This document shows, piece by piece, positions 52,531 through 63,662 of a stretch of DNA of 64,000 bases (position 1 is the first letter of the stretch; each line of letters opens with the position of its first letter). This stretch comes from Aurelia coerulea. Lineage: Eukaryota; Cnidaria; Scyphozoa; Semaeostomeae; Ulmaridae. The notes under the pieces were generated by a model. That model searched no databases. It worked only from the letters and a program-made list of their open reading frames with translations, and was not told where the DNA came from. The DNA lies in NCBI GenBank assembly GCA_039566865.1, contig CM076958.1, positions 6,300,501 through 6,364,500 on the forward strand. The letters are read 5' to 3'. Made by a program: the position numbers and the translations under genes.

Positions 52531-53016
52531 ATAAAGTACTGTTGTATTGATGCTTTGGATGTCAAAAAATTGCCTCTGAAAGCCTCAGCAGACTCGTCGA
52601 GAACGTCGAAGTGCAACAGGCCACTGACCGGCAGTATTACGAAAAGCCTTTGTTCTCACGATGTTCTTTGTGAACTGACAAACCTATTACGTCAAAGCAC
52701 AACATCGGTACCAGACCCCTGAACCACTTGAATCGCAGCTTTGAGAGCTAATAACATAGTAACGAATTGCTTTTCGAAATTTTCAGCCACATGTTCGTGA
52801 TCAGCGACCTCGAATTTACTATTATCGAAAATAAAAAATTTCGTTTCATATGCACTTTAACTCTCAGCAATCTTCTATTCCCTTAGCTCTGTTTTAGGTA
52901 TTGTCCTCCGGGCTTACCTCATTATCTATTTTTCACGTAGGATTTGTAAACAACGCATTTTTGGTAGTTTATTGTCTTTATGGATATAAATTTAGCCTCG
53001 TGCTTTAGGAAACTTG

Positions 53017-53060
53017 GTATTCTGATGATGAAGCACAGCGTTGCTTCGAAACGTCAATAA
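53017..53060 (+). ncRNA. Hammerhead-ribozyme-like core in Penelope 3' region
   Basis: CTGATGA (53022-53028) is followed by a stem GAAGCA/TGCTTC with a CAGCGT loop, then GAAAC and GTC (53048-53055). TATT and AATA just outside can pair as stem I. This is the order of conserved hammerhead elements, and Penelope-like elements are known to carry them. However, helix III would have no loop (GAAAC directly followed by GTC), so a single copy would probably not fold into an active form; a dimer might, since ACGT is self-complementary. Activity is unproven. Confidence 0.4.
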
Positions 53061-54579
53061 TTCAACATGGCCTAGTCTTTTAATTAACTTCTCGGATTTG
53101 TCACACATGGATTTGTCGTAATTATTAACTTGGATTGTCTTGGAATGAAATAATATAAACAATGAAAATGATTATCGTCGCAATTCTTGCTCTTCGCTTC
53201 CTCATTAAACTCCGTTTTCCTGCCAATACACCGATTTCTGCAAATGTTTTTGTTTTCTGTTTTTAGGGCTAGAAGCGAGTTTTTTAAAATTTTCGTTTTC
53301 GAAAACACTGATAACGATCCAAAACGTCCATCAAGTTTTCTAAAGAATCGACATGAATGGACAAAGCGAAAAAATTTTCTGGGTGATTTGGGAATTTAGA
53401 AATTGATCAGTGTAAACTTCTGCACGAGCTTTATTTCAACGATTGGCCAGCATAGCCGTCAAATCTTTTCTTTTGTCCAAAGCTCCCGCGGGGTTCTGAC
53501 TCACGCTCTGATCAGATCGCATTTTCTCATATGATTGACCAATCAGATGCCGTCGTTGTGTTTACTTCCGCGTTTCGCAGCAAAACTTAGGCCATTTGTG
53601 GCCGTTTTGACCACTCTCCGGAAAAAATCATTGCACGATCGGATAAATCGAATTTCGTCAAAATTTCAATTGGAGAAGATTCTCCATGCTTTGGACCATA
53701 AGTGTTTTCGGTATGGCTTTGCGATCACTAAAAATGGCAGAATGGTGGCATTTTTAAGCTCAATGCAGTCATTCATCGGTTACAGACTCTATGATTAGCA
53801 AAAAGAAGAGTAGAAAACTGAAAACCTGAAGAAGAACTAGTGCATACACATACCTCAGATGGATTAAAAAAAACATCCACTTTTTCTGCCGCGATCTACA
53901 GCCAGTTTCACCAGCAAAAAACACAGTCAACAAAAATGGGCGCGAGAATTTGAATGATCAGCTACATGCCATCGTCGAGTGAGAACAACATCCGATTCCA
54001 AACAGAAATATGAATAAATCAACGGTGAAAAACGAACACATGAACTTGCCATGCTGAAGATTACGGGAGTAGCAGCTGTACGTCCACTCTGGCCCAGAAA
54101 GAACAATTTCATGATGTCTTTTTCGATAAACCATCTATGGATAAACCGGCGTGCCACCACTCCTTTATCCAACTGTGGCTATCGTTGCCAGATGGAAACC
54201 GGCAATAACATTACCAAAACGATGTACGAATAGATCGGTCACATCCCATCTTTTATTGCAAGAAAAATGTCTATCGTCTTATGGTCTAGCAGCTTCGTGA
54301 AACAGAACTGAAATGCTAGGTTTAGTGTTCTTACGAATACGAATAACAAGAAGAAATGTACATGTTATTTTCATAACGAGTAAAATAGATTGATCTTTTC
54401 GACATTTGAAATGCTATTTATAGAAACTCCTCAGGTCAATTTCACATTTTGTGCGGATATCATGAAAAATATTTTATCTTTTAGAAGTCCTTCATTAGGA
54501 AATCACCCCTTGACAGTCAAGCAACACAGTAGCATCAAAGCAAAGTTGGGCAGTTTGCAAACTTATTGCCCATTAATGT

Positions 54580-55416
54580 AAGAACAACCCTATTTTTTGT
54601 AAGATTCTACGACTTTCATCCAATAAAGAAAGCTCCTCAAAATTATCATTTTCTAAGTACAAAATGTTTCGTAAGAGTTTCTTAAGAGTTCCCTCAAATT
54701 TCTATCGGTGGGGTAGGATCTCTGGGATCTCCTGTGCCTTCGATAAAATTGTGCGTTAAATTATGAATCATGCCACAGTGTAGATCACGTACGAAGTCTC
54801 ATGTAAGAAGTTACCAAACGAAAAGTGAAATTAATTTGTTTCAGTTTCCAAAATGTTATATTTACTTTAGGCTTGATGCTAATAGAAAAGTTTCTTGTAA
54901 GGTTCCCAAAAAATTATTACGTTTTAGTAATAGTTAAGTTGGTAATGCAATTTCTGGTTGAAAACATTTTTTGCAACTCATAACTTACTTTGAAAAAGTT
55001 CCTTAAATTTGAAATGACCTTTCATCTCTTCTAATAGAGTTTCTTAATTGATGGAAGAGGCAGCAACGGTTTCCTTCAAGCAGTTTCCTGCAGAAAAAGT
55101 GTACGCAGTTGCATTGATAGAGGTCCGCTATCATAGGAAAAATTTCAAGAAACTGAACTCTCAGGTCACCTAGTATATAAAATCTTGGATACTGGAAGAA
55201 ATTAATTTCACTTTTCATATAGTAATTTCTTACATGGGTAACGCACAATTTTATCGAAGGCACAGGAGATCCCAGAGATCCTACACCACCGATAGAAATT
55301 TGGGGGAACTTTTAAGAAACTCTTACGAAACATTTTGTGCTCAGAACTTGATAATTTTGAGGAGCTTTCTTTATTGGATCAAAACTGCAGAATCTTGCAA
55401 AAATAGGGTTGTTCTT
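54580..55416. mobile_element. Long-arm foldback in the axis of the giant element, 837 bp
   Basis: Ends AAGAACAACCCTATTTTT are inverted. The arms stay inverted copies for about 250 bp (GAAAGCTCCTCAAAATTAT, TTTCGTAAGAGTTTCTTAAG, CTCTGGGATCTCCTGTGCC with small differences). Flanks CCATTAATG and CCATGAATG match 8 of 9, a possible 9-bp TSD. It lies just beyond the inner end of the left arm, close to the axis. No coding frame is present. Confidence 0.75.
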
Positions 55417-57229
55417 CCATGAATGGGCTTGTTGGGGATACAAATCGTCAAAGTTCAAAGCAACGGTTATCCCCCAAAAAGGAAACCTGTGATCATGCGC
55501 AGAAAGCATGTTTGGTTTTGTGGAAAGAGTGTGGGCGGATAATCCGGCCACAATCCAAACAAGACTTAGCAAAGAAACAAAGAGATTCTCGCGCATGGTA
55601 ATAGGTTTCCCAGCTGTTGATCTGGTCTGAACTTTACCAGCATAACAAAAGGCTCAGACAAAAGGGGCAGTCCTCGGTATCCTCAACAAGGGCAATGAGT
55701 TTGCAAACAGCCCAACTTCGCTTTGATGCTTGACTGTCAAGGGGTTGCTGTGTTGCTTGACTGTCAAGGGGTGATTTTCTAATGAAGGACTTCTAAAAGA
55801 CAAAATATTTTTCATGATATCCGCACAAAATGTGAAATTGACATGAGGAGTTTCTATAAATAGCATTTCAAATGTCAAAAAGATCGATCTATTTTACTCG
55901 TTATGAAAATAACATGTACATTTCTTCTTGTTATTCGTATTCGTAAGAACACTAAACCTAGCATTTCAGTTCTGTTTCACGAAGCTGCTAGACCATAAGA
56001 CGATAGACATTTTTCTTGCATTAAAAGATGGGATGTGACCGATCAATTCGTACATCGTTTTGGTAATGTTATTGCCGGTTTCCACCTGGCAATGATAGCC
56101 GCAGTTGGATAAAGGAATGGTGGCACGGTTTATCCATAGATGGTTTATCGAAAAAGACATCACGAAATTGTTCTTTCTGGGCCAGATTGGACGTACAGCT
56201 ACTCCCATAATCTTCAGCATGGCAAGTTCATGTATTCGTAATTCACCGTTGCTTTATTGATATTTCTGTTCATTGGAATGGGATGTTGTCATTCGACGAT
56301 TGCATGTAGCTGATCATTCAAATTCTCGCGCCCATTTTTGTTGACTGTGTTTTTTGCTGGTGAAACTGGCTGTAGATCGCGGCAGAAAAAGTGGATGTTT
56401 GTTTTTAAATCCATCTGAGGTATGTGCATGCACTAATTCTTCTTCAGGTTTTCAGTTTTCTACTCTTCTTTTTGCTAATCATAGAGTCTGTAACCGATGA
56501 ATGACTGCATTGAGCTTAAAAATGCCACAATTCTGCTATTTTTAGTGATCGCAAAGCCATACCCGAAAACACTTATGGTCCAAAGCATGGAGAATCTTCT
56601 CCAATTGAAATTTTGACGAAATTCGATTTATCCGATCGTGCAATGATTTTTTCCGGAGAGTGGTCAAAACGGCCGAAAATGGCCTAAGTTTTGCTGCGAA
56701 GCGCGGAAGTAAACACAACGACGGCATCTGATTGGTCAATCATGGGAGAAAATGCAAATGCGATCTGATCAGAGCGTGAGTCAGAACCCCGCGGGAGCTT
56801 TGGACAAAAGAAAAGATTTGACAGCTATGCTAAATTGAACAAAATTACGAAAAGAAAGACACCTCTTCATATCATTGAAATAATGTTACATTTCTCCCAA
56901 GATAGAACGAACTCTCGTACAACAGATTAAAATTAATCAATTTCTAAATCCCAAATCACCACGAAAAAGTTTTTCCTTTGTCGATTCATTTCCATTCTTT
57001 AGAAAACTTGATCGACGTTTTTAATCATTTTCAGTGTTTTCGAAAACGGAAAATTTTAAGAAATTCGCTTATAGTTTTGAAAACTGAAAATAGAACAATT
57101 TGCAAAAAATACTAGAATCTAATTCAGGCTTTCTGCTAAAAATTAATTCATAAATTTTCAAAATCGGTTCAGTGTAAAATTTATCCTGGCCTGCCAAAAG
57201 TGCATAGTTCGTTTTGGCGCACCCGGTAT

Positions 57230-58330
57230 ATGATGTCTGTATACCATAGCATTCACTGTTTTTCTGAAGACGGCAACAATCCAGCAGAACGAATGCTCTT
57301 CGATTTATATCAGTTTTACTTCTCAAAAGCTAAATCGAACGTTTCGACATTTCGCTAAAAATGACTTTATGAAACCACATTATCCATTGTGATATTCTTA
57401 AAACCCTACGAACCTATGATTGAAAACAAAACACAAGGTGAATTTATCTTTTTTCAATCAAGAGATATTGCAATTCGAATTTGCTGTGAAGAATTTTTTT
57501 CACTTTTATGAAATTTTTCATTTCTTAGATATTCATTCATAGAAATTAAAGAAAGTTATTAAAAAAACTTAATATTTGTGTTCAGTTGAATGTTATGATT
57601 ACTTAGTTCCTTTCAGAGTAGGATTTTGATCAAGAATTTCCAGCTTTATACAATATATTGGCATAAAAATGCAGATTTTTACCAAACATGTACACATTTT
57701 AGGGGCAAAATTTTCTATATATCTGTAAATAGCTCAAAAAGCCCAAACTGGGCCCATATAAACTATATATGATTCTGAATCTATGACTTATGAGCTATCA
57801 GACGAGCTGAACCAAATATGGGCCCATTTGGGGCCTTTTCGGTAATTTGATAAAACAATATTTAGTCCCTTGGGAGTGTCTGCAGTAAAGAAATTTGAAG
57901 ATCATCAATATGATATCTGAATGTCTAGGTTACCCTGATTCCAAATCTAAAATTGATTTCTTTGCAGATTCATTATAAGCTATCATTGTACCAACGTGAG
58001 CTAATTTTTGCTGGCCTCACAGGGCCAAGTCTTTGGCTTCTAATTGATAAGGTGCCTCAGATGACATGCAGTCCATTTCTGATTTTCTTTCTACCGCAGA
58101 GGTCGCCAAAACCCCAAAAACAACAATTTTTTGTTGCTGAGGGTGAAATCTCAAAATGTCCACAAAAACAATTGCTCCTTTTTAACTGAAAAAAACATCC
58201 ATATTTTTGTTACCCATTTTTGATACAATGCTTGTATAGAAATTTGAACAATTCTCTGCATCTATGTGCCTCACAAAAGTTGTTGATATCTAGTACATGT
58301 GAAATGCCCTCGTGACCCCCTATTTATGCC
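57230..58330. other. No gene seen
   Basis: AT-rich. Two GGGCCCAT motifs in a short inverted arrangement (57740-57840) are the only pattern noticed. Confidence 0.45.
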
Positions 58331-58334
58331 CACT

Positions 58335-58640
58335 GTGTTTGGGGAGGGCAACCCTTCAACAATGCTGATTTTCAGGGGGCCTCATGCAATAATGGTAATA
58401 TGATAAGAAGCAAAGAAAAAAAACTAATTAGAAATTTACATGTAAGGATACCAGTATCTAAATCATTGCAGATACTTAACCTGCGCTACTATCATCAACA
58501 TTGCCAATAGCAACAAGATCAAAGCATAATTTGGACCCTCCCAGCAACCCTCAAAACAGCAGTCCCGTGACAAACTCGAAAATTCCAATAAACCCAGTCC
58601 TGCAGAGCATCCAGAAAATGGTCTAAAAATGCACAACAAA
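58335..58640 (-). other. Possible LINE 3' end relic
   Basis: On the minus strand GAGGCCCCCTGAAAATCAGC is followed by GAAGGGTTGCCCTCCCC. This parallels the GGCCCCTTGAAAA...GAAGGGCAACCCTCC terminus of the intact LINE at 3.95 kb. No protein remnant is readable upstream. Confidence 0.35.
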
Positions 58641-58649
58641 GGCATCTCG

Positions 58650-59665
58650 AAATAACAAAAACTTGCTCATCAGCTTCATTATTTTCAATACTCCTTTTTC
58701 AGAGCAATAAACGAGCAGATCTGTTGAAAATTTTCTTGAAACATCAGAAATTCATCAGAAGAGGCTACTTGGTCTTTCTTGTCTTTTTCTCTCTTGTCTT
58801 TTTCATGGTCGAAATGGAAGAAAACTCAATGTGCAAGCCTACATGAATTTGGAAGCCTCTGACATCCTCCAAAGATCAGATGAAAGATAGGATGTTAACA
58901 GTGGAGTTTAGGCGCTGGCCACAAGTTGCTCAGCTACGTTTGGGCAAGTTTAGTCCTTTGGACAACTTCCAACATTATGAGGCAACTCTTTTAAAATTGG
59001 AAGACTTGTTGTTATCATTGCTGTTTACTTACTTTACTTTACGCATAAGCAATGCAATTTTGACCTATAAAGAATTTTTTGCAGTTAGGATTTGGTTTAG
59101 CGATTCTTTGTAGGCAAGCTTTGTAGATCAAATAAGCGTACATCGTTTTCCTACAAATGTTAACTGATGTATTCTTTCAGCTAAAATGCTGACTAGGCCT
59201 CTGTAAAATGGGTCAACGGTTGATTCAAGACTCAACCAAAACTAGCAACTATGAAGACATAATTGAAATTCTTTCTGGCGATTTTTGAAAGGCTGTCTTG
59301 ACATTTGATCGCCACAAAAAAGCTACGACTGCCAAAAACTGGAAATGCAATCTCTACATTAGAGAGAAAAAGTTGAACTTCAGAATAACCTGTATAACAG
59401 TGCTGTTAATTATTAAAGTATCCTTGAAATATTGTCAAATCCTTGAAACCAAATAAATGCATAAATTTGGCATTTTTATGACACCTCTTGACCAATTTAA
59501 AGTTGCTCTTGATTTCAAGTTTTTAGGAATGGTACAATTTTGGAAATACATACCAAGATTCGACCAAATCGTAGGTTACTCTCCTTTTACATTATGTTTA
59601 TATCCTGGATAAATGACACTGTTACGTCTGTCTGAATAATATGCCTTTTAACGTTGAAGGTTTGC
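58650..59665. other. No gene seen
   Basis: AT-rich. A 77-codon frame at 58880-59113 has no recognisable motif or supporting context. Confidence 0.4.
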
Positions 59666-59671
59666 ATGATA

Positions 59672-60142
59672 CCGGGTGACCCAGAGAAAAGTGACCCAAC
59701 GCAATCTGTAATCTGTTACAGAAAATTAAGCAAATGGCCGATTGAAATGCTTAAAACGTTGTTTTATCGCTAAAAGATTAGCTTACGTTATTAGTATTTT
59801 TTGCAGATTTTTCGGCACGTCAAATTTCCAAAATTAAGGATTTCGAAGGAAAAGGGCATGCCTGAATGAAATCCTCAAAAAGTCGTTAAAACAGGGGATT
59901 GATTTACAGCCATTTAAAATCTTCAATATAACGAGGAGCGCGCTTCATTTCGGCCTGGGAATAGGAAACTCAGTCGGAAGTTTGCAGAACAAGTTTGTAG
60001 TCCCTAGGTATCTGAAAGTATTCTAAGGCTGCAATGAAAGACGCTCCTTAGCGACAGAAAAACGTTTGAAACATTTCAATCTACCACTTAATTTTTCTTT
60101 TATAACATATTACGTTGGGTCACTATTTTCTGGGTCATCCGG
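59672..60142. mobile_element. Mariner-type MITE, 471 bp
   Basis: TA at 59670-59671 and 60143-60144; inverted ends CCGGGTGACCCAGAGAAAAG and CCGGATGACCCAGAAAATAG both continue TGACCCAACG. No transposase is present. The tips are related to those at 17750 and 48773 (CCGGGTG). Confidence 0.85.
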
Positions 60143-60572
60143 TACAACTAGCAATAACAAAAGTCAGGGAGTGCTGCGTACTGGGTTTACTCAGAAACAT
60201 TCTTGACAAAAAGTCTACGATTGCGGTCAACAGGAACATGCGAACGCAATGCCTTCATGTAAGAATCCTCTAAAGTCCCCAAATCATGAAACTCCAAAAA
60301 TAGTTACTGTGGCAAGAGAAATTGGTTGGCATGCTGCCTTCAATTAACTCAGTTGATGATGTAAATAATGCTTTTTATTATTATATAATTTCGAAATGCT
60401 GTTTTTATCATGTAAAAATTACGTGTTATACTGCGTATGCGCTAATGTCTGTCGTGATGCTGACCCGCAATGATATCATTCGACAGCCACACTAAGAATT
60501 GCAAAATTAGTTAATAGTGGAATTAGTTGAAATAGTTTCTTATTGCGTTTCTCACTGCGTATGCGCTGGTTA

Positions 60573-61145
60573 GATAACCCTATTCCAGAAATTTTAAACT
60601 AATTTCTGACACCAAAATCTTGCGAATCCGCTAAGAATTCATGGAGTTTTAGGCTTTTGAAGTTCAAGTTTGTGCGAAAGCTGAAACCAGACGCTCTTAA
60701 TAGACCCGTTTTTCAAATAGACGTCCCAAAATGGAGGTAAAAGAAGATTTGTCAATGCTTAACCTCTCGTTAATATCAGAGCAAACCAAACAGAACTTCA
60801 AAAAACAATCTGATTCTTGTAACAGTTGCCAAAATTTACTTAAGAATCAAGTATCCAAAACATGGAATGAAATTCCAAATTGTGCTCAACAGGATTCTCC
60901 AAGCATCCATAACCTGATTCAATGTTGGAGAAAGCTAGTTTATTGAAAGTGATTTGCAAATTCCATTTGATTTGATTTGAATAAACGAAATCTACTTTAA
61001 AAAATATGCAATTTAGGGGTGTCTGGTTTTAGCTTTCGCACAAACTTGAACTTTAAAAGCTCGTAACTCCGTGAATATTTAGCCGATTTGCTAGCTTCTG
61101 GTGTCTAAAATCAATTTAAAATCTCAGCAATATGGTTATCGTATC
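60573..61145. mobile_element. Inverted-repeat element, ~130-bp arms
   Basis: AGTTCAAGTTTGTGCGAAAG (60661 on) is mirrored by CTTTCGCACAAACTTGAACT (61034 on), and pairing continues outward to GATAACC/GGTTATC. A mariner-like tip (ATTTTTTTGGGATATCCTGT) at 61192-61211 may be the true right end, with the left end lost. The enclosed 71-codon frame (60731-60946) ends SKTWNEIPNCAQQD..., reminiscent of a LINE tail, followed by GATTTGATTTGA. Confidence 0.55.
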
Positions 61146-61199
61146 ATGGAGCCCTTCATTATTTCGTTAGTTTTTAAATCAAACGTCGAACAATTTTTT

Positions 61200-61560
61200 T
61201 GGGATATCCTGTTTGATAATTACTTGTTAGCTAAATGTTTGTTTATGGATAAATAGAAGCTTAATATTGCTCTTCTGAACTTCGAAGAAACAAAACTTTC
61301 CTTGTAAACGATGCTAAATATCACGTTAATATGATGGGTAACTCTTTATTCATGTTTTAAGGCTTTGTAGGCCTTTCTGGTCCTTGAAGTGCACAGTAAC
61401 TGCAGCTAAATTCGCCCTTCCCTGCATTTCTTCATCCATTGCAACTGCATTTCAGTGTTTGCAGCGAGAAGGGGATTCCCCCTCGCAGCTTATCCCCCAT
61501 CTTCTAGAAAGGCAACGCCCCGTCCCAGACCTCTGTGAAAAGGTCTGCTGTTGGTAACAG
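61200..61560 (-). repeat. Dispersed repeat, copy C (inverted)
   Basis: Reading the minus strand from 61555: CAGACCTTTTCACAGAGGTC, GTTGCCTTTCTAGAAGATGG, then a frame from 61500 to 61357 with GIPFSLQTLKCSCNG, one TGA, then NAGKGEF, CALQGPERPTKP. The alignment with copy A continues past the frame (AATAAAGAGTTAC, TTAGCATCGTTTACAAGG). Confidence 0.6.
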
Positions 61561-61599
61561 GCAAAACATCGATATCCTCAAGTTGATATGAATCCAGCT

Positions 61600-62250
61600 A
61601 TCTTGATCAATCCTTGACCTAATCTGGCTCTTGTTCTTACTACGTTCTTCATCACTGTGAAGGTCCTACTTAGGCCCGCACCCGGGCCACAAGATCTTGT
61701 GAAGCCAATTTGCAAAGCCAGTCCTATTCAGCTCTTAAGGTCTGGAATAAAATCCCTCCCTATAAGTATCAGGGTGCTTCCTACCTGTTGCCGATTCAAA
61801 AAACAACTAAAAATACATTTGACGAGCTGAAAGCTATTTAAACGCGACTCCCTGGAAGAACACGCCGAAATTAGCCTTAAATGTTTTTCTTTTCGTTCAG
61901 AGCTAATGTTGATGGAAAGAACTGTATATTTGTTAGTAGTAGAGCTGAAGCTGAAGGGATATCGTGTCTACATAATTTAAAATGAAAAATGAAAATGAAA
62001 TGGGATAGCGAGGCTCATCTATTACGATTGAAATGCTGGAACAGACCTTCTTACTATGGATAGAACAGTCTTCTCTATGCAGTTTCAACTTCAGTTTTCC
62101 AATTTCTCCTCTTTGCAGAGATTTGTACGTTTCTTTCAAGAAAATCCATTCTTTCCTGTGAAATGAAGATAAAATAATCAAATGTAGTGGTTGTCCCAAA
62201 AAACTATAGATCTAAAATTCCAAATCCGGAAAGTTCATTAGAATGAAATT
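61600..62250. other. No gene seen
   Basis: A short remnant near 61680-61850 (a K.W..IP-like stretch around 61740) hints at another LINE tail but is too decayed to call. Confidence 0.35.
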
Positions 62251-62259
62251 TACACGTAT

Positions 62260-62620
62260 TTTTTTCATAAGAAACTAAGAATTGGGCCTGTACTGAAAGT
62301 TTCTTAAAATTATTAGATTTTGAGTACTCGGAGTTTCTTACGAGTTTCTTAGAGGTTCCATAACAATCTTCATGTTCACTACCTGTGCCCTCGTGAACAT
62401 TTCAAAACAAGGTTGTTAAGCGTTTCCAATGTTTAGACATTGCTCAAGTACCTTACGAGTAATATGATACAGGAAACAAGTGAAAGTAAAGTAAAAATAT
62501 GTCAAGGATTTCCTTTATCAAAATAAATAGTTTCTTAACTTATATTTTCCCAGTACTGGAGTTTCTTCATTTTTTGGTGATCTAAGAGTTGAGTTTCTTA
62601 TGGGCAGTTTCGCATAAAAA
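62260..62620. repeat. Partial GTTTCTTA inverted-repeat family copy
   Basis: ATAAGAAACTAAGAATTGGG through TTCCATAACAATCTTCATG and ATGATACAGGAAACAAGTGA aligns with 50885-51060 and, inverted, with 10955-11100. Additional GTTTCTTA copies follow up to 62605. Confidence 0.65.
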
Positions 62621-62711
62621 AATACGTGTATTCTTGTATGAATTACAAGATGTCTTAGAGGAGATACTAGATTTATCGTAGCCATCAATTCGAACTCAGC
62701 TTCATTCAATA

Positions 62712-63560
62712 GACTTTTCACAGAGGTCTGGGAAGGCGCACTACTTTTCTAGAACATGGCGGAGAAGCTATGGGGAGGAATCCCTTACTTACTGCAAACG
62801 CTGAAATGAAGCTGCAATGGGCGAAAGAATGCAATAAAAGGCGTTTTTTTGCAAAGGGTTAAAACATGACAATAAAGGGTTGTCTATCACATTAAGGTTA
62901 TATTTAACATAGTTTTACAAGAAAACATTATGACTTGCCAATGTTAGAATATGAATAAATGGACTTATTTATTGCCCTTTCAACTAATGTAATACGAATG
63001 GACATAATCACCGTTGGCACAAACGTATGAATGCAAAGGTCACTTGTACAATTTGAGCCTCGTGATTAAATAGTCGTGATTAAAATGTATTCGTCCTCTC
63101 ATTCTCTGCTTTTCGGGACCAAGGAGAAAAGAAAGTAGTTTGTGAAAAAACACAGATAAACTTAAGAAAGAAAACATAGAAAAAGTGTTGTGGTTTCTAT
63201 GATCAGAGATGCCAAGTCAAAGATTTTGAAGTATGAAACATATCGTTTTGCTTGGAGGCACAAATTATTGTTTGGGTGACCCATTGGTTGGCAGGTGCAA
63301 TTTAGATGCAGCTTGTGTTTCACTTTTTAATTTGAGCGACAGCTTTACAAATAAATGAGAACCCTGAAGAAACGAGCAAATTAACTTGCTTGAGGCAGGA
63401 AAGTGGCATTATTTTGCGAATATGAATATGGATATGAAAAACTGTTTATCATTTGCTGACTAGATTTACAAAGCCCTGCCCAGCTAGCTTCTTCCTGGGC
63501 AGAAGTATGAATAATTGTATGTTTCTTAGCAGCTCTTAACATGCACAATTGTTCACTCAT
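62712..63560 (+). repeat. Dispersed repeat, copy B (longest)
   Basis: 62712-63230 aligns with 36765-37420, and 63245-63560 aligns with 46540-46830. The short frame opens at ATGGCGG (62756) with GIPYLLQTLK, then a stop, SCNGRKNA, so this copy of the frame is broken. It shows that the two segments belong to one larger repeat unit of at least 850 bp. Confidence 0.6.
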
Positions 63561-63626
63561 AAACAGAAATCAAAAATTGATTTGCCCGAGTCCTAGGGCC
63601 CGAGTCGATTATCATGAAGTACAACT

Positions 63627-63662
63627 TCGCTGGGCTTCAATGGGCTTCGCTGGGCTTCGCTG
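63627..63662. repeat. Short CTTCGCTGGG tandem repeat
   Basis: CTTCGCTGGG recurs three to four times with a CTTCAATGGG variant. Confidence 0.8.

Larger units (their letters stand above)
49488..52856. mobile_element. TTAA-flanked inverted-repeat element, 3369 bp
   Basis: Perfect TTAA at 49484-49487 and 52857-52860; inverted ends AGTGCATATGAAACG continue as AAATTTTxTATTTTC. Further inward similarity is inverted between 49590-49790 and 52620-52800 (GACAAACCTAT, CAGACxCCTG). TTAA duplication is the piggyBac target; the tips are not the usual CCC type, so the assignment is tentative. No transposase frame is seen. The interior holds an older-style repeat (50885-51390), a near-perfect hairpin (52318-52530) and a three-unit ACTCAAAGACAG run (50736-50770). 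Confidence 0.8.
49270..52897 (+). pseudogene. Penelope-type GIY-YIG endonuclease fragment, split
   Basis: The readable part (from TRCREHLGI, through SAIWDHINQSGHAASVKDFS to LLIHESLLILRDRPSL at 49485) resembles the C-terminal end of Penelope-like retroelement proteins: R..EH, then an H.....H segment and a conserved ESLLIL block. RT and the GIY-YIG start are missing. At 49484 the frame meets a TTAA insertion. After it, from 52857, the same frame continues for about a dozen codons to TAG at 52895-52897, where such proteins normally end. Confidence 0.75.
49270..53238 (+). mobile_element. 5'-truncated Penelope-like element in the left arm
   Basis: A 14-bp direct repeat, TGCAAATGTTTTTG, at 49256-49269 and 53239-53252 marks the insertion. 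With one copy removed, the left arm matches the right arm base for base in spacing over the junction (49240-53285 against 57050-57110 inverted). The plus strand starts within a GIY-YIG-type endonuclease and ends with a region holding a hammerhead-like core. It is interrupted by the TTAA-flanked element at 49488. Confidence 0.85.
48773..57226. mobile_element. Giant mariner-ended foldback element with nested insertions
   Basis: Ends are inverted copies (CCGGGTGCGCCAAAA, then an AACTATGCAC continuation) flanked by TA at 48771-48772 and 57227-57228. The arms are inverted copies over about 1.5 kb each: left = 48773-48794 plus 49155-49269 plus 53253-54573, right = 55690-57226. Removing the nested insertions leaves an element of about 3.2 kb, most of it stem. 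No transposase frame is present; the matching frames at 53535-53798 and 56542-56739 are shadows of the arms. TA target and CCGGGTG tips fit Tc1/mariner-type mobilisation. Confidence 0.85.

Noticed and set aside
53535..56739. Matching 60-90-residue frames on opposite strands (53535, 54390, 55654, 55966, 56542), at first suggesting a duplicated gene
   Set aside because: They are mirror images produced by the inverted arms of the foldback element, with no start, motif or codon signal.
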